From: Candidatus Limnocylindrales bacterium
GTDB taxonomy: Bacteria > Moduliflexota > Moduliflexia > Moduliflexales > JAUQPW01
DNA: 64,000 bases
Assembly (NCBI GenBank): GCA_035559535.1
Contig: DATMBG010000006.1
Location: 62,001-126,000, forward strand
Direction: 5' to 3'
In this document: piece after piece, positions 50,730-59,064 of the stretch
How positions within the stretch are numbered: position 1 is the first letter of the stretch
Layout: each line of letters starts with the position of its first letter
Notes under the pieces: generated by a model
Told to the model about the DNA's origin: nothing
The model's database searches: none
What the model saw: the letters and a program-made list of their open reading frames with translations, nothing else
Made by a program: the position numbers and the translations under genes

Positions 50730-51389
50730 TTACGGCCCACCGTCTAAAAACCCATGTTCGACCAGGAAAGCCAGATCTATGGAACGCTGCTTAGATTCCG
50801 GCCGACCTTGAAGAAGTTTCTCCACATAACGTCCTAAGATATCTGTTTCCAGATTAACCGTATCCCCTACTTTTTTAAAACCCAAGGTTGTTTTGGCCGC
50901 AGTAAAGGGTACAATAGCAACCGAAAAACCATTCGAAGAGGTCTGAATAACAGTTAAACTAATTCCATCTACTGCTATTGAGCCCTTCGGTACTATATAA
51001 CATAGTAATTCTTCAGGAGCTGAAATAGTGAGAAAAATAGTATTTTCCTTAACTTGTTTACTTAAAATTTGACCTGTTCCATCTACATGCCCTAAAACCA
51101 GATGCCCACCCAGCCGATCTGTTAACTTAAGAGATCTCTCCAGATTAACCGGGTCGCCACTTCTCAGGTCCTTTAAATTAGAAACCCGCAAGGTTTCCAG
51201 AGAGATATCCGCGCAGAAAGTAGACGAAGTAATCTCTGTGACGGTCAGACAAACCCCATTGACCGAGATACTATCCCCTAATTTCATATCTTCGAGGACC
51301 GTTTTAGCCCCAACCTTCAATATATAACTATTTCCTCGAGAAATAATTTCTCGAATGGTACCTATCTCTTCAATAATGCCGGTAAACAT
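50730..51389 (-). CDS. ribE: Riboflavin synthase, alpha chain
   Basis: From ATG 51389 (MFTGIIEEIG) this is 219 residues. It has the two homologous lumazine-binding domains: the first with SISVNGVCLTVTE and SLETLRVSNL, the second starting GHLVLGHVDGTGQIL with VDGISLTVI and VNLETDILGRYVEKLL. It dismutates two lumazines to riboflavin. The longer frame upstream overlaps ribD and is not family-like. It follows ribD on the same strand. Confidence 0.95.
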   Translation of the reverse strand: MFTGIIEEIGTIREIISRGNSYILKVGAKTVLEDMKLGDSISVNGVCLTVTEITSSTFCADISLETLRVSNLKDLRSGDPVNLERSLKLTDRLGGHLVLGHVDGTGQILSKQVKENTIFLTISAPEELLCYIVPKGSIAVDGISLTVIQTSSNGFSVAIVPFTAAKTTLGFKKVGDTVNLETDILGRYVEKLLQGRPESKQRSIDLAFLVEHGFLDGGP

Positions 51390-51444
51390 AATTATCTCTG
51401 AAGTAAAAATGTGGGTAAAGATCCGTCTACCTGGGGTTAGGTTA

Positions 51445-52551
51445 TTAAATATGTACATATCCCTCGATCATCACATCTTCCCCCAGCATCCTGGTTTGTA
51501 TCTGATATAAAGGAATAGCTTCTGAAAGATTTAAGATTCCTTCTCCCCCTACCGGGGTAGGTGCATTCCGACCCCCGATAATTTTGGGAGCAATAAAACA
51601 GATGACCTTATCGACCAGGTTTTCTTCAAATGCCGAAGCATTAATCTCGGCTCCTCCCTCGATCAGGAGAGAAGAAATTTCCATCTGACCTAGCTGCTCC
51701 AAAACGGATCGAAGAAGGACTTTTCCCCGATCATTTCTTTTAACCGAAAAAACCAAAGCCCCTTGGGCTTCCAGATGTTTCCTTTTCTCCACAGGAGCCG
51801 ACTCCAGGGTAAAAATCAAGGTTTTTGCTACAGGATCTTTATCTAAAACCCGGGCTTCTAAAGGTATACGCAACGTGCTATCTATAATAACCCGATGGGG
51901 GTTACGTCCTGACCGGTTTTCTAAACGAACGGTTAACAAAGGGTCATCTTTTATGACCGTATTAATCCCCACCATTACGGCATCCAATTCACTCCGTAAC
52001 CGATGAACCCATTCCCGGGATTGCGGACGGGTAATATATTTGGACTCCCCGGACACGGTTGCAATTTTACCATCCAGACTCATGGCCATTTTACAGACAA
52101 CAAAAGGTTGTCCGGTTGTAATATATTTGATAAAAGCTTCATTTAACTTTCGGGCTTCGTTTTCTAAAATCCCCACCTGAACTTCGATTCCTGCTGCCCG
52201 AAGTTCCTGGATTCCCCGCCCCTTTACTTTTGGATTTGGATCTTCCATAGCCACAACAACTCTTCGAATCCCTGCCTGGATAATACGACCGACACAGGGG
52301 GGAGTTCTTCCGTAATGGCAACAGGGTTCTAGATTCACATAGAGCGTGGCTCCTTGACTTTTTTCCCCCGCGTCTAGAAGCGCTTCGATTTCAGCATGGG
52401 GTTTTCCAGCTTTCTGATGATATCCTCTTCCCACAATTTCCCCATTTCGAACTACGACACTTCCTACCATGGGGTTTGGGCTGGTGCAACCCCGACCTTT
52501 TTCAGCCAACTCCAGGGCTGCCTGCATAAATAGAAAATCTTGATGTTCCAT
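51445..52551 (-). CDS. ribD: Bifunctional diaminohydroxyphosphoribosylaminopyrimidine deaminase/reductase
   Basis: This 368-residue protein has an N-terminal zinc deaminase domain (GKPHAEIEAL and EPCCHYGRTPPC, the HAE and PCxxxxxxxxC motifs) and a C-terminal DHFR-like reductase domain (CKMAMSLDGKIAT, DAVMVGINTVIKDDPLLTVR, IEGGAEIN). It catalyses the second and third steps of riboflavin synthesis. It is read from a good promoter at 52587-52615 with a leader of only about 30 bases, so an FMN riboswitch does not fit there. Confidence 0.96.
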   Translation of the reverse strand: MEHQDFLFMQAALELAEKGRGCTSPNPMVGSVVVRNGEIVGRGYHQKAGKPHAEIEALLDAGEKSQGATLYVNLEPCCHYGRTPPCVGRIIQAGIRRVVVAMEDPNPKVKGRGIQELRAAGIEVQVGILENEARKLNEAFIKYITTGQPFVVCKMAMSLDGKIATVSGESKYITRPQSREWVHRLRSELDAVMVGINTVIKDDPLLTVRLENRSGRNPHRVIIDSTLRIPLEARVLDKDPVAKTLIFTLESAPVEKRKHLEAQGALVFSVKRNDRGKVLLRSVLEQLGQMEISSLLIEGGAEINASAFEENLVDKVICFIAPKIIGGRNAPTPVGGEGILNLSEAIPLYQIQTRMLGEDVMIEGYVHI

Positions 52552-52586
52552 AACCGCTGTTTTTTCTGCTTGTGTTTTATAAACTA

Positions 52587-52615
52587 ATTATACATTCTAC
52601 CCAGGTTCATAGCAA
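52587..52615 (-). promoter_or_regulatory. Sigma-70-type promoter for ribD and the following genes
   Basis: In minus sense TTGCTA, 17 bases, a perfect TATAAT. Confidence 0.75.
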
Positions 52616-52807
52616 GTTATGCCCGGGTATTGGAACTGTAACAATTCGTTACTAGGAGGCTGAAAGATCTTGGGACAGGGCCCTGGGAGCTCCAAACAGC
52701 TCGTTTCTATGGGATTTTACCCTTTATTTGATACGTATAGCATACCCCCCTTACCGTCCGGTTGTATTCTAAGCTAGAAAGAGAATAATCCCGGATTTAT
52801 TTTTTTA

Positions 52808-52836
52808 TTGACCCGGGTTCGTTCAACACTTTATTC
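52808..52836 (+). promoter_or_regulatory. Possible promoter for the DMT transporter
   Basis: TTGACC, 17 bases, TTATTC, about 60 bases before the ATG. Confidence 0.5.
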
Positions 52837-52895
52837 TGATTTAAGTCTGGATTGCAGATTCATCACCATCACAGTTTTACTGTTCCGAGGCGTGC

Positions 52896-53789
52896 ATGGG
52901 TAACTTTTCTAAGACAAGAAACGGCAAGTGGTGTGTGCTTGCAGCGGCCGTCTTGTGGGGTACAACCGGAACTGCTCAAGCTTTTGCTCCCCAGGGAGCC
53001 CAACCGGCGGTAGTCGGTACCGTACGTTTGGTCATTGGGAGTTTTGCCTTACTGATTCTGGCTGCAGTACGGGGAAAGTTATCTCATCAAAACCGCTGGT
53101 CAGTTGTCCCCACATTTTTGGCCGCCGGTAGTATGGCAGCCTATCAATTTTGCTTCTTCAACGGGGTTGCCAGGACGGGGGTGGCCGTAGGGACTATTGT
53201 CGCTATTGGAAGTGCTCCCATTTTCGCCGGTTTTCTGAGTTTCCTCATCAACAAAGAATACCCAGAACCGAAATGGATCACAGCAACCCTGCTGACTATT
53301 ATGGGTTGTAGTTTATTACTTCTTCCTGGGGGTCATGTGATTTTTAATCCTTTGGGTGTAGGTTTAGCGTTGGGCGCCGGAGTTGCCTATGCCATGTTTA
53401 CAGTAATCAGTAAACGATTACTTAAAGAACACCCCTCGGAGGCTGTGATGGCAATTACCTTCTGTTTGGGAGCCGCTTTACTCTCCCCCTTGCTATTTAC
53501 TGCCGATTTAAACTGGCTAACACAACCCCGTGGTCTGGCCGTAGCCTTACATTTGGGCTTTATTGCAACCGGAGCTGCCTATGCTTTGTTTGCTCAAGGT
53601 TTGATAACCGTTCCTGCAGCCAGAGCCGTCACTTTATCCCTTGCCGAACCCCTTACAGCCGGTACTCTGGGTATCATTGTCCTTGGTGAACGACTTACCT
53701 TGTTGGGTATCGCAGGAATTGGATTGATCCTGATCGGATTAACACTCCTTTCGGTGGGAAAAGATTCTCTTTCCATTAGATCCCCTTGA
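52896..53789 (+). CDS. EamA-family (drug/metabolite superfamily) transporter
   Basis: This 297-residue protein has ten predicted membrane segments in two EamA repeats. Repeat one begins CVLAAAVLWGTTGTAQAFAP and repeat two NPLGVGLALGAGVAYAMFTV. The SLAEPLTAGTLGIIVLGE motif near the end is the family's conserved Pro/Glu helix. Such proteins export amino acids, metabolites or drugs at the inner membrane; the substrate is unknown. It is a single gene, divergent from the rib operon. Confidence 0.9.
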   Translation: MGNFSKTRNGKWCVLAAAVLWGTTGTAQAFAPQGAQPAVVGTVRLVIGSFALLILAAVRGKLSHQNRWSVVPTFLAAGSMAAYQFCFFNGVARTGVAVGTIVAIGSAPIFAGFLSFLINKEYPEPKWITATLLTIMGCSLLLLPGGHVIFNPLGVGLALGAGVAYAMFTVISKRLLKEHPSEAVMAITFCLGAALLSPLLFTADLNWLTQPRGLAVALHLGFIATGAAYALFAQGLITVPAARAVTLSLAEPLTAGTLGIIVLGERLTLLGIAGIGLILIGLTLLSVGKDSLSIRSP

Positions 53790-54124
53790 CACAGGTCCGA
53801 CCATGAATAGAAATTTATAAGACAGGAACTGAGCCTAAAATAATTCTTATCGTAACTGTTCATCCTCGTCCCAACCCTCTCCCAAGTTGTGGGAGCTTTT
53901 AAGGGTAGGTTTTTTGTAAATATAAATATTAATTGATGGGTGCCCCTATCCTTTCCCCATTCCTTCCCCCTTTTACAAGGGAGATAACTTTGACTGCAAC
54001 GTTCCTTTCCCCCCTTCCCAGCGTGGAAAGGTCAGAAAGGGGGCCTACTCCCATTCGCTCCTAAAAAACCTACCTCAGAAAGGTTAGGGAAGAGGGCCTG
54101 AATAGTTACTCAAAGGAGTAGCCT
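53790..54124. repeat. Intergenic palindromic element
   Basis: The gap holds AGGGTAGGTTTTTTG and, about 180 bases later, CTAAAAAACCTACC. Between them are C-rich and G-rich stretches (CTTTCCCCATTCCTTCCCCC). It resembles the inner part of the 20.8-21.1 kb element. No gene is seen. Confidence 0.6.
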
Positions 54125-55438
54125 ATGATCTCCGTTGAGGAAGCTAGAGCCATTATTTTAAACCAGATTAAGGTGCTGGGTACCGAGAAGGTCAATTTAT
54201 TTTCTGCTCTAGGGAGAGTCTTGGCAGAAGATGTCCTGGCTCCTTTCAACATTCCTCCCTGGAATAACACGGCCATGGACGGATTTGCAGTTATAGCTCA
54301 AGATACCCGAGGAGCTTCCCGGGAACATCCCATCGTTTTGGAAGTGATTGAAGACCTTCCGGCAGGATATGTAGCCAGATATCCGGTTGGACCAGGACAG
54401 GCTATTCGGATTATGACCGGAGCACCTATTCCAGATGGAGCGGATGCAGTAGTTCGAGTAGAAGATACTGAACTCATTGACGATCGGCATATTAAAGTGT
54501 TTGTTGAAGTGGAGCGGGATCAGGATATTCGTATGGCAGGCGAGGATGTAAAGCAAGGAACCATTATTTTAGAAAGGGGTACCCTCCTTCGACCTGCCGA
54601 TGTGGGATTATTGGCCTCTATCCAGCGATCTTTCGTAGCCGTGTATCAGCGACCCGTAGTTGCTATTTTATCTACAGGAGATGAACTGGTAGATATCGAT
54701 GAACCTTTAATGAAGGGGAAGATTGTCAACAGCAATGGCTATTCCCTGGCGGCTCAAGTCCTGGAGTGTGGAGGAATTCCTATTCAGTTGGGAATTGCAA
54801 AGGATACCCCGGAGGATCTGGAAGAGAAATTCTCACACGGACTCAAGGCCGATGTTTTGATTTCTTCAGCGGGAGTCTCCGTAGGGGATTATGATTATGT
54901 CAAGCAGGTTTTAAAAAAACTGGGAGCCGATATGCAATTCTGGAAGGTGGCTATGAAGCCGGGGAGTCCTTTAACTTTTGGAATCATAAAAGAAAAACCG
55001 GTTTTTGGTCTTCCAGGAAATCCCGTCTCGGCCATGGTGACCTTTGAGTTGTTTGTACGACCCGCTCTTCTGAAAATGAGTGGTCACAAAAAAATATTCC
55101 GTCCCCTTCTCAGGGCGATAGCAGAAGAAAATATCAAACCGGTTAAAGGAAAAACCCATTTCGTGCGTGTACGGCTCTCTACAAGGAACGGTCGCTATTA
55201 TGCTTCTACCACAGGACCTCAGGGTTCCGGAATCCTTCGCTCCATGGCCTTATCCCATGGTCTGGCGGTTATTTCAGAAGGCCAGAACCCCATAAAAGTC
55301 GGGGAAGAAGTTCCGGTCATCGTAATGGATCGAAGCTTTGAGGATCGAGAAAGTATGAGCCTTCGTATCGAAGAGACGTTAATGGAAGATAAGCATTTTC
55401 ATTCCCACGATCCCGGTCATGAAGAATCTTGTTGTTGA
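54125..55438 (+). CDS. moeA: Molybdopterin molybdenumtransferase
   Basis: This 437-residue protein has the four MoeA domains. NTAMDGFAV, IMTGAPIPDGADAVVRVED, STGDELV, NGYSLAAQV, SSAGVSVGDYDYVKQVL, MKPGSPLTFG and FGLPGNPVSAMVTFELFV are all canonical. It inserts molybdate into adenylylated molybdopterin. A good AAGGAG site precedes the ATG. The C-terminus carries a short His/Cys tail (HFHSHDPGHEESCC) beyond the conserved fold, possibly metal-binding. No other moa/mob gene is in the window. Confidence 0.95.
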   Translation: MISVEEARAIILNQIKVLGTEKVNLFSALGRVLAEDVLAPFNIPPWNNTAMDGFAVIAQDTRGASREHPIVLEVIEDLPAGYVARYPVGPGQAIRIMTGAPIPDGADAVVRVEDTELIDDRHIKVFVEVERDQDIRMAGEDVKQGTIILERGTLLRPADVGLLASIQRSFVAVYQRPVVAILSTGDELVDIDEPLMKGKIVNSNGYSLAAQVLECGGIPIQLGIAKDTPEDLEEKFSHGLKADVLISSAGVSVGDYDYVKQVLKKLGADMQFWKVAMKPGSPLTFGIIKEKPVFGLPGNPVSAMVTFELFVRPALLKMSGHKKIFRPLLRAIAEENIKPVKGKTHFVRVRLSTRNGRYYASTTGPQGSGILRSMALSHGLAVISEGQNPIKVGEEVPVIVMDRSFEDRESMSLRIEETLMEDKHFHSHDPGHEESCC

Positions 55439-55541
55439 GAGGTACCACCCTTGCCCTCTCCGTCAACGAGGAGAAACAGATAACGTGAAATAATGGTAAA
55501 CCCTTAATTCTACAAACACGCCTTCTAGTTGTATAACTCTG

Positions 55542-56528
55542 ATGAGGGGAATTGAAAGATTTTTATCGCTGATGGAAAAATTTAAACAAACTCGCCTGTT
55601 GGTAATCGGGGATATTATGCTGGACGAGTATATCTGGGGAGAGGTTCATCGTATTTCTCCGGAAGCTCCTGTTCCCATTGTAGAGGTTCAGTCTGAGAGC
55701 TTCCGGCTGGGTGGCGCAGCCAATGTAGCCCACAACATTCGATCCTTAGGTGGAGAAGTTGTAATTTGCGGGATAACCGGGGACGATTTCATGGGGCAAA
55801 GACTTAAGGACCTGCTGAAAGAGATAGGAGTTCCTGTTCACGGGATTTTTCATGAAGAGGGTCGACCTACTACCCTAAAGACCCGGGTTATTGCCCATAG
55901 TCAACAAATTGTCCGATTTGATCGGGAAGTTCGGGGAGATGTATCAGAAAGAACAACCCGGCAAGCTTTGGAATTTATAGAAGCCCAACTTCCTGGAGTC
56001 GATGCGGTAGTTCTGTCTGATTATGCTAAAGGTATGATCACCGTCAAACTTCTCAGAGAGCTAATTCCTCTGTGTCGGCAGAAGGGAAAAATCATTACGG
56101 TAGATCCCAAGATCCATCACTTCCCCGAATATAAAGGAATTACCCTCATGACACCTAACCATTATGAAGCAGGACTGGCCCTGAATATGCAGCTCAAGAG
56201 TGAACAAGAAATTATACTGGCCGGAAGGAAACTTCTGGAACAATTAGATGCCCAGGCTATTTTGATTACCAGGGGAAAAGAAGGTATGTCCTTGTTTGAA
56301 AAGGGAAATCCCCATGTTTCCCATATCTCCACCATGGCCCGAACCGTCTATGACGTAACAGGCGCCGGAGATACCGTCATCGGAACTTTAACCCTGGCTC
56401 TGGCCGCCGGCGGCAGTCTCCTGGATTCCGTCCTCTTAGCTAACCTGGCCGCCGGTCTCGTTGTGGGCAAAATGGGAACGGCTACAGTTACTCCGGAAGA
56501 ACTCAAAGAGGCGTTAGACAACCTGTAG
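55542..56528 (+). CDS. rfaE1: D-glycero-beta-D-manno-heptose-7-phosphate kinase (monofunctional RfaE1)
   Basis: This 328-residue PfkB-type kinase has the HldE-N signature VIGDIMLDEYIWGEVHRISP, EAPVPIVEV, RLGGAANVAHNIRSLGG, LKTRVIAHSQQIVRFDRE, LSDYAKGM, and the catalytic VTGAGDTVIGTLTLAL. It makes heptose 1,7-bisphosphate for the LPS inner core. The cytidylyltransferase half of fused HldE is absent, so a separate rfaE2 is expected elsewhere. The ATG lacks a clear ribosome binding site. Its presence implies an outer membrane with LPS. Confidence 0.93.
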   Translation: MRGIERFLSLMEKFKQTRLLVIGDIMLDEYIWGEVHRISPEAPVPIVEVQSESFRLGGAANVAHNIRSLGGEVVICGITGDDFMGQRLKDLLKEIGVPVHGIFHEEGRPTTLKTRVIAHSQQIVRFDREVRGDVSERTTRQALEFIEAQLPGVDAVVLSDYAKGMITVKLLRELIPLCRQKGKIITVDPKIHHFPEYKGITLMTPNHYEAGLALNMQLKSEQEIILAGRKLLEQLDAQAILITRGKEGMSLFEKGNPHVSHISTMARTVYDVTGAGDTVIGTLTLALAAGGSLLDSVLLANLAAGLVVGKMGTATVTPEELKEALDNL

Positions 56529-57061
56529 ATGGCTCGTACATCTTTCCATTCAGAGATGATTTCTATATAGATTCCTATATTCGTATCCTGAGTTATTAAC
56601 CTTTTCCCTTTTCTCTTCCAGCAGGCGGAAGACTTTGTTAAAGAATTGCTCCTACAGGGCATGGATTCTGCAAATTTCCTAAAGCCAATTCAATTGTTTC
56701 TTCCTGGATTACTATCCTTCAAACATTTAGCCTATATTACTACACTGTTTACTTAGTTTTGGCTTAACTTTTAAGTGGCCTTTACCTCCCCCCCGACCTC
56801 CTCCCGCTTCTCCCTCCCTGTCCACGGGGAGGGAGAAGCGGGAGGAGGTCGGGGGGGAGGAGCCGAGGGTGAGGGCAGAGAGTTACATGGAATTAACTTT
56901 ATAAGATACAATCCAATTGGTCGTGGAAGGGATTAAATCGTTAAAAAAAAGTCGTCATAACGAAAACATCATCTTTTCTTAACCCTTTTTTAAGGAAAAC
57001 ATGTTACCGTGAAATAGCCCATAGATAACATTACTTAAAAAGACTGGAAGGGAGCTTAATT
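56529..57061. other. Intergenic gap with a long palindrome
   Basis: No gene is seen. A MITE-like element fills 56743-56876; the rest, including an A-rich stretch near 56940, shows nothing recognisable apart from a GGGAG site before the next ATG. Confidence 0.6.
56743..56876. repeat. MITE-like element with a 34-bp perfect hairpin
   Basis: ACTGTTTACTTAGTTTTGGC and CTTTTAAGTGGCC match the left part of the element at 23939. The centre is a perfect 34-bp inverted repeat (56785-56818 with 56827-56860) around an eight-base loop TGTCCACG; it is C-rich on one arm and G-rich on the other. Confidence 0.9.
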
Positions 57062-58735
57062 ATGCCAAAACAACGTTTTACTTCAATTATATGGAAAACC
57101 CGAATCTGGGTATTTCTTTTTTTAGGTTTATTCATTTTCATCTCTTTTTCTGATCTTGTAGCTCAAACTTCTATCTCGGAGTCTGGGATTACAAAGCCGG
57201 AATATCTGGTTTTGATAGTTCTAGATCAGTTAAGACCAGAACATTTAGATCGGTTCCATATGACCAACTTGAAGGCTCTCCAGCGGGAGGGAACTTTCTT
57301 TGGGAATGCCTATGTGGGACACATGACCAGTTTAACCGTTGTCAGTCATCCGGTCATCACTACCGGACTCCTTCCCAAACACCTTGGTTGGGCTGATGGC
57401 ATCTTGCGGGATGAAGCTGGAACCCTGGGTAAAAGGGAAGCTTACCACCTTACCATGGAGTTAAAGAAAGATCAATATTTTCAACTTCTGAAAAGCTATG
57501 GAGTTCCTTCCCTTCCCGATCTCCTTCATCAATACAAGGGGGGTAAAATCGTAGCTGTTAGTGTAAAACCTTATGCTGCTTATAGTTTCGGTGGCCCGGG
57601 TACCGATATTATTATCACCTTATCCGGTAAGTATAAATCGGATTCTTATCCGGGATATCCGGATAGCACTTATGCGGATCTGGTAGGATGGCGGGGTCCT
57701 GTAGGGGTTAATGTTCCTTCTTATATTTCACAACCCATCGGGGGACGCTTCTATCTGGATTCCAGAAATACCTATGGAACCGAAGGGAATATTTATCCTT
57801 TGGATGGAAATCGTTTCGTTCCGGGGTTGGATCCCAATCACCTGGGCGGAGATATCTGGGCAACCGATGTGGCTTTATCGGTAATGCGAAATGAGCAAGA
57901 TTGGCGGGCCATTTTGATTACCTTGGGGGGTATCGATAAAGTGGGACATATGTTTGGTACCCTTACCGATACCCAAATCTCTCTGGATCCTCTTATGAAC
58001 ATGATTCATATGCCTAATATTGCTCGAGTTGCCGATGAGCAGGTTGGCAGAATTGTTCGGGAGTTAAAAGCCCAGGGAAAGTACGAGAAAACCCTTTTGG
58101 TCGTCACAACCGATCATGGGGCTCAGCCTGCAGATTATTTTTACGGCGTAATGAAGCCTGGGCGGAGTGGTGAAAATTTGCATTACGGACGGGCCGAAAA
58201 TGGAGTCTATCTTTCCCCAAGCCCCGTCCTGGAGCCTTTAATTCAGACCCAGAATATCGACTTCAGTATCCAGGACTCAGCCATTCGCGTATGGCTGAAG
58301 GACCGATCTGAACCTAAGCTAAAAGAAGCGGCCAAGGTAGTTCTAACCTTGCCGGGGGTTATAGCGGCTTATTATAAGATTTCTGAAAACGGCGTTTTTC
58401 AATACCGTCTAGGGGGAAAAGACTTTGCCGGACTGGATATAGATCAACGCCAATGGTTTGAGGAACACACCGAGGAACTCCTCGGTACCATGGTGGCTCC
58501 CTATGCCGCCGATGTGGTGGGTGTACTTAAAAATCATGTGAATTATGCCATGGTAGGAGAACACGGTGGGCTTCAAGAACCCGTCCAAAGAATTCCTTTA
58601 CTTTTCGTCGGACCCAATGTTCCTCGTGGAGAGGTTTCCAAAGCACCTGCACGGTTGGTTGATGTGGCTCCTACCATCTTGTCCCTCATGGGAATCGAAA
58701 TACCTGAGAAAATGGATGGAAAAGCGCTGTTTTAG
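57062..58735 (+). CDS. Secreted AlkP-superfamily phosphodiesterase/nucleotide pyrophosphatase-like enzyme
   Basis: This 557-residue protein has a basic N-terminus and signal-type hydrophobic segment (IWVFLFLGLFIFISFSDL, 16-33). Fold motifs are LVLIVLDQLRPEHLDRF (first metal Asp), GHMTSLTVVSHPVITTGLLP (Thr nucleophile region), LGGIDKVGHMFG, VVTTDHGAQ and the final EHGGLQEP. It is more like nucleotide pyrophosphatases/PF01663 than the COG3379 group at 7-17 kb. It would act in the periplasm on a phosphodiester of unknown nature. It ends MDGKALF, like the PF01663 anchored paralogues (GKPIF, GKSLF). A GGAAGGGAGC site precedes the ATG. Confidence 0.85.
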   Translation: MPKQRFTSIIWKTRIWVFLFLGLFIFISFSDLVAQTSISESGITKPEYLVLIVLDQLRPEHLDRFHMTNLKALQREGTFFGNAYVGHMTSLTVVSHPVITTGLLPKHLGWADGILRDEAGTLGKREAYHLTMELKKDQYFQLLKSYGVPSLPDLLHQYKGGKIVAVSVKPYAAYSFGGPGTDIIITLSGKYKSDSYPGYPDSTYADLVGWRGPVGVNVPSYISQPIGGRFYLDSRNTYGTEGNIYPLDGNRFVPGLDPNHLGGDIWATDVALSVMRNEQDWRAILITLGGIDKVGHMFGTLTDTQISLDPLMNMIHMPNIARVADEQVGRIVRELKAQGKYEKTLLVVTTDHGAQPADYFYGVMKPGRSGENLHYGRAENGVYLSPSPVLEPLIQTQNIDFSIQDSAIRVWLKDRSEPKLKEAAKVVLTLPGVIAAYYKISENGVFQYRLGGKDFAGLDIDQRQWFEEHTEELLGTMVAPYAADVVGVLKNHVNYAMVGEHGGLQEPVQRIPLLFVGPNVPRGEVSKAPARLVDVAPTILSLMGIEIPEKMDGKALF

Positions 58736-59064
58736 CTCATTGTCCATGGTTTTTTGTTGGTTGTATCGAAAGGACCCAATCAGGCTCTATAAGAACAATC
58801 TGTAGGGAACCGGTTAAATGGGTCATCCCTTTCCAGATTGAGAGAAGAAGGAAGGGCAGATCTACCAGAGTAGGGCTTAGCCGGGAGCACAACCATCTGC
58901 CTCACCCCCTAACCTCCATTGATGGGGAAATGTGGGGCTTCAGGAGAAGGGGAGCGCGGGGGTGAGGGCCACTTAAAGGTTAAGTAAGACTAAGTAAACA
59001 AAGCAACCCTACCGCGAAGGTAAAAGACAAAAACAACAGACAAGGCCTAAGGGATAGAGAACCC
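58736..59064. other. Intergenic gap between convergent genes
   Basis: No gene is seen. An inverted copy of the MITE-like element lies at 58901-59003. Confidence 0.6.
58901..59003. repeat. MITE-like element, inverted copy
   Basis: CTCACCCCCTAACCTCC faces GGGGGTGAGGGCC. The latter continues into ACTTAAAGGTTAAGTAAGAC and TAAGTAAACAAAG, the reverse complement of the left end of the 50.5 and 56.7 kb copies. Confidence 0.8.

Noticed and set aside
52552-52895. FMN riboswitch upstream of ribD
   Set aside because: The ribD leader from the promoter is only about 30 bases and no conserved RFN segments are visible.
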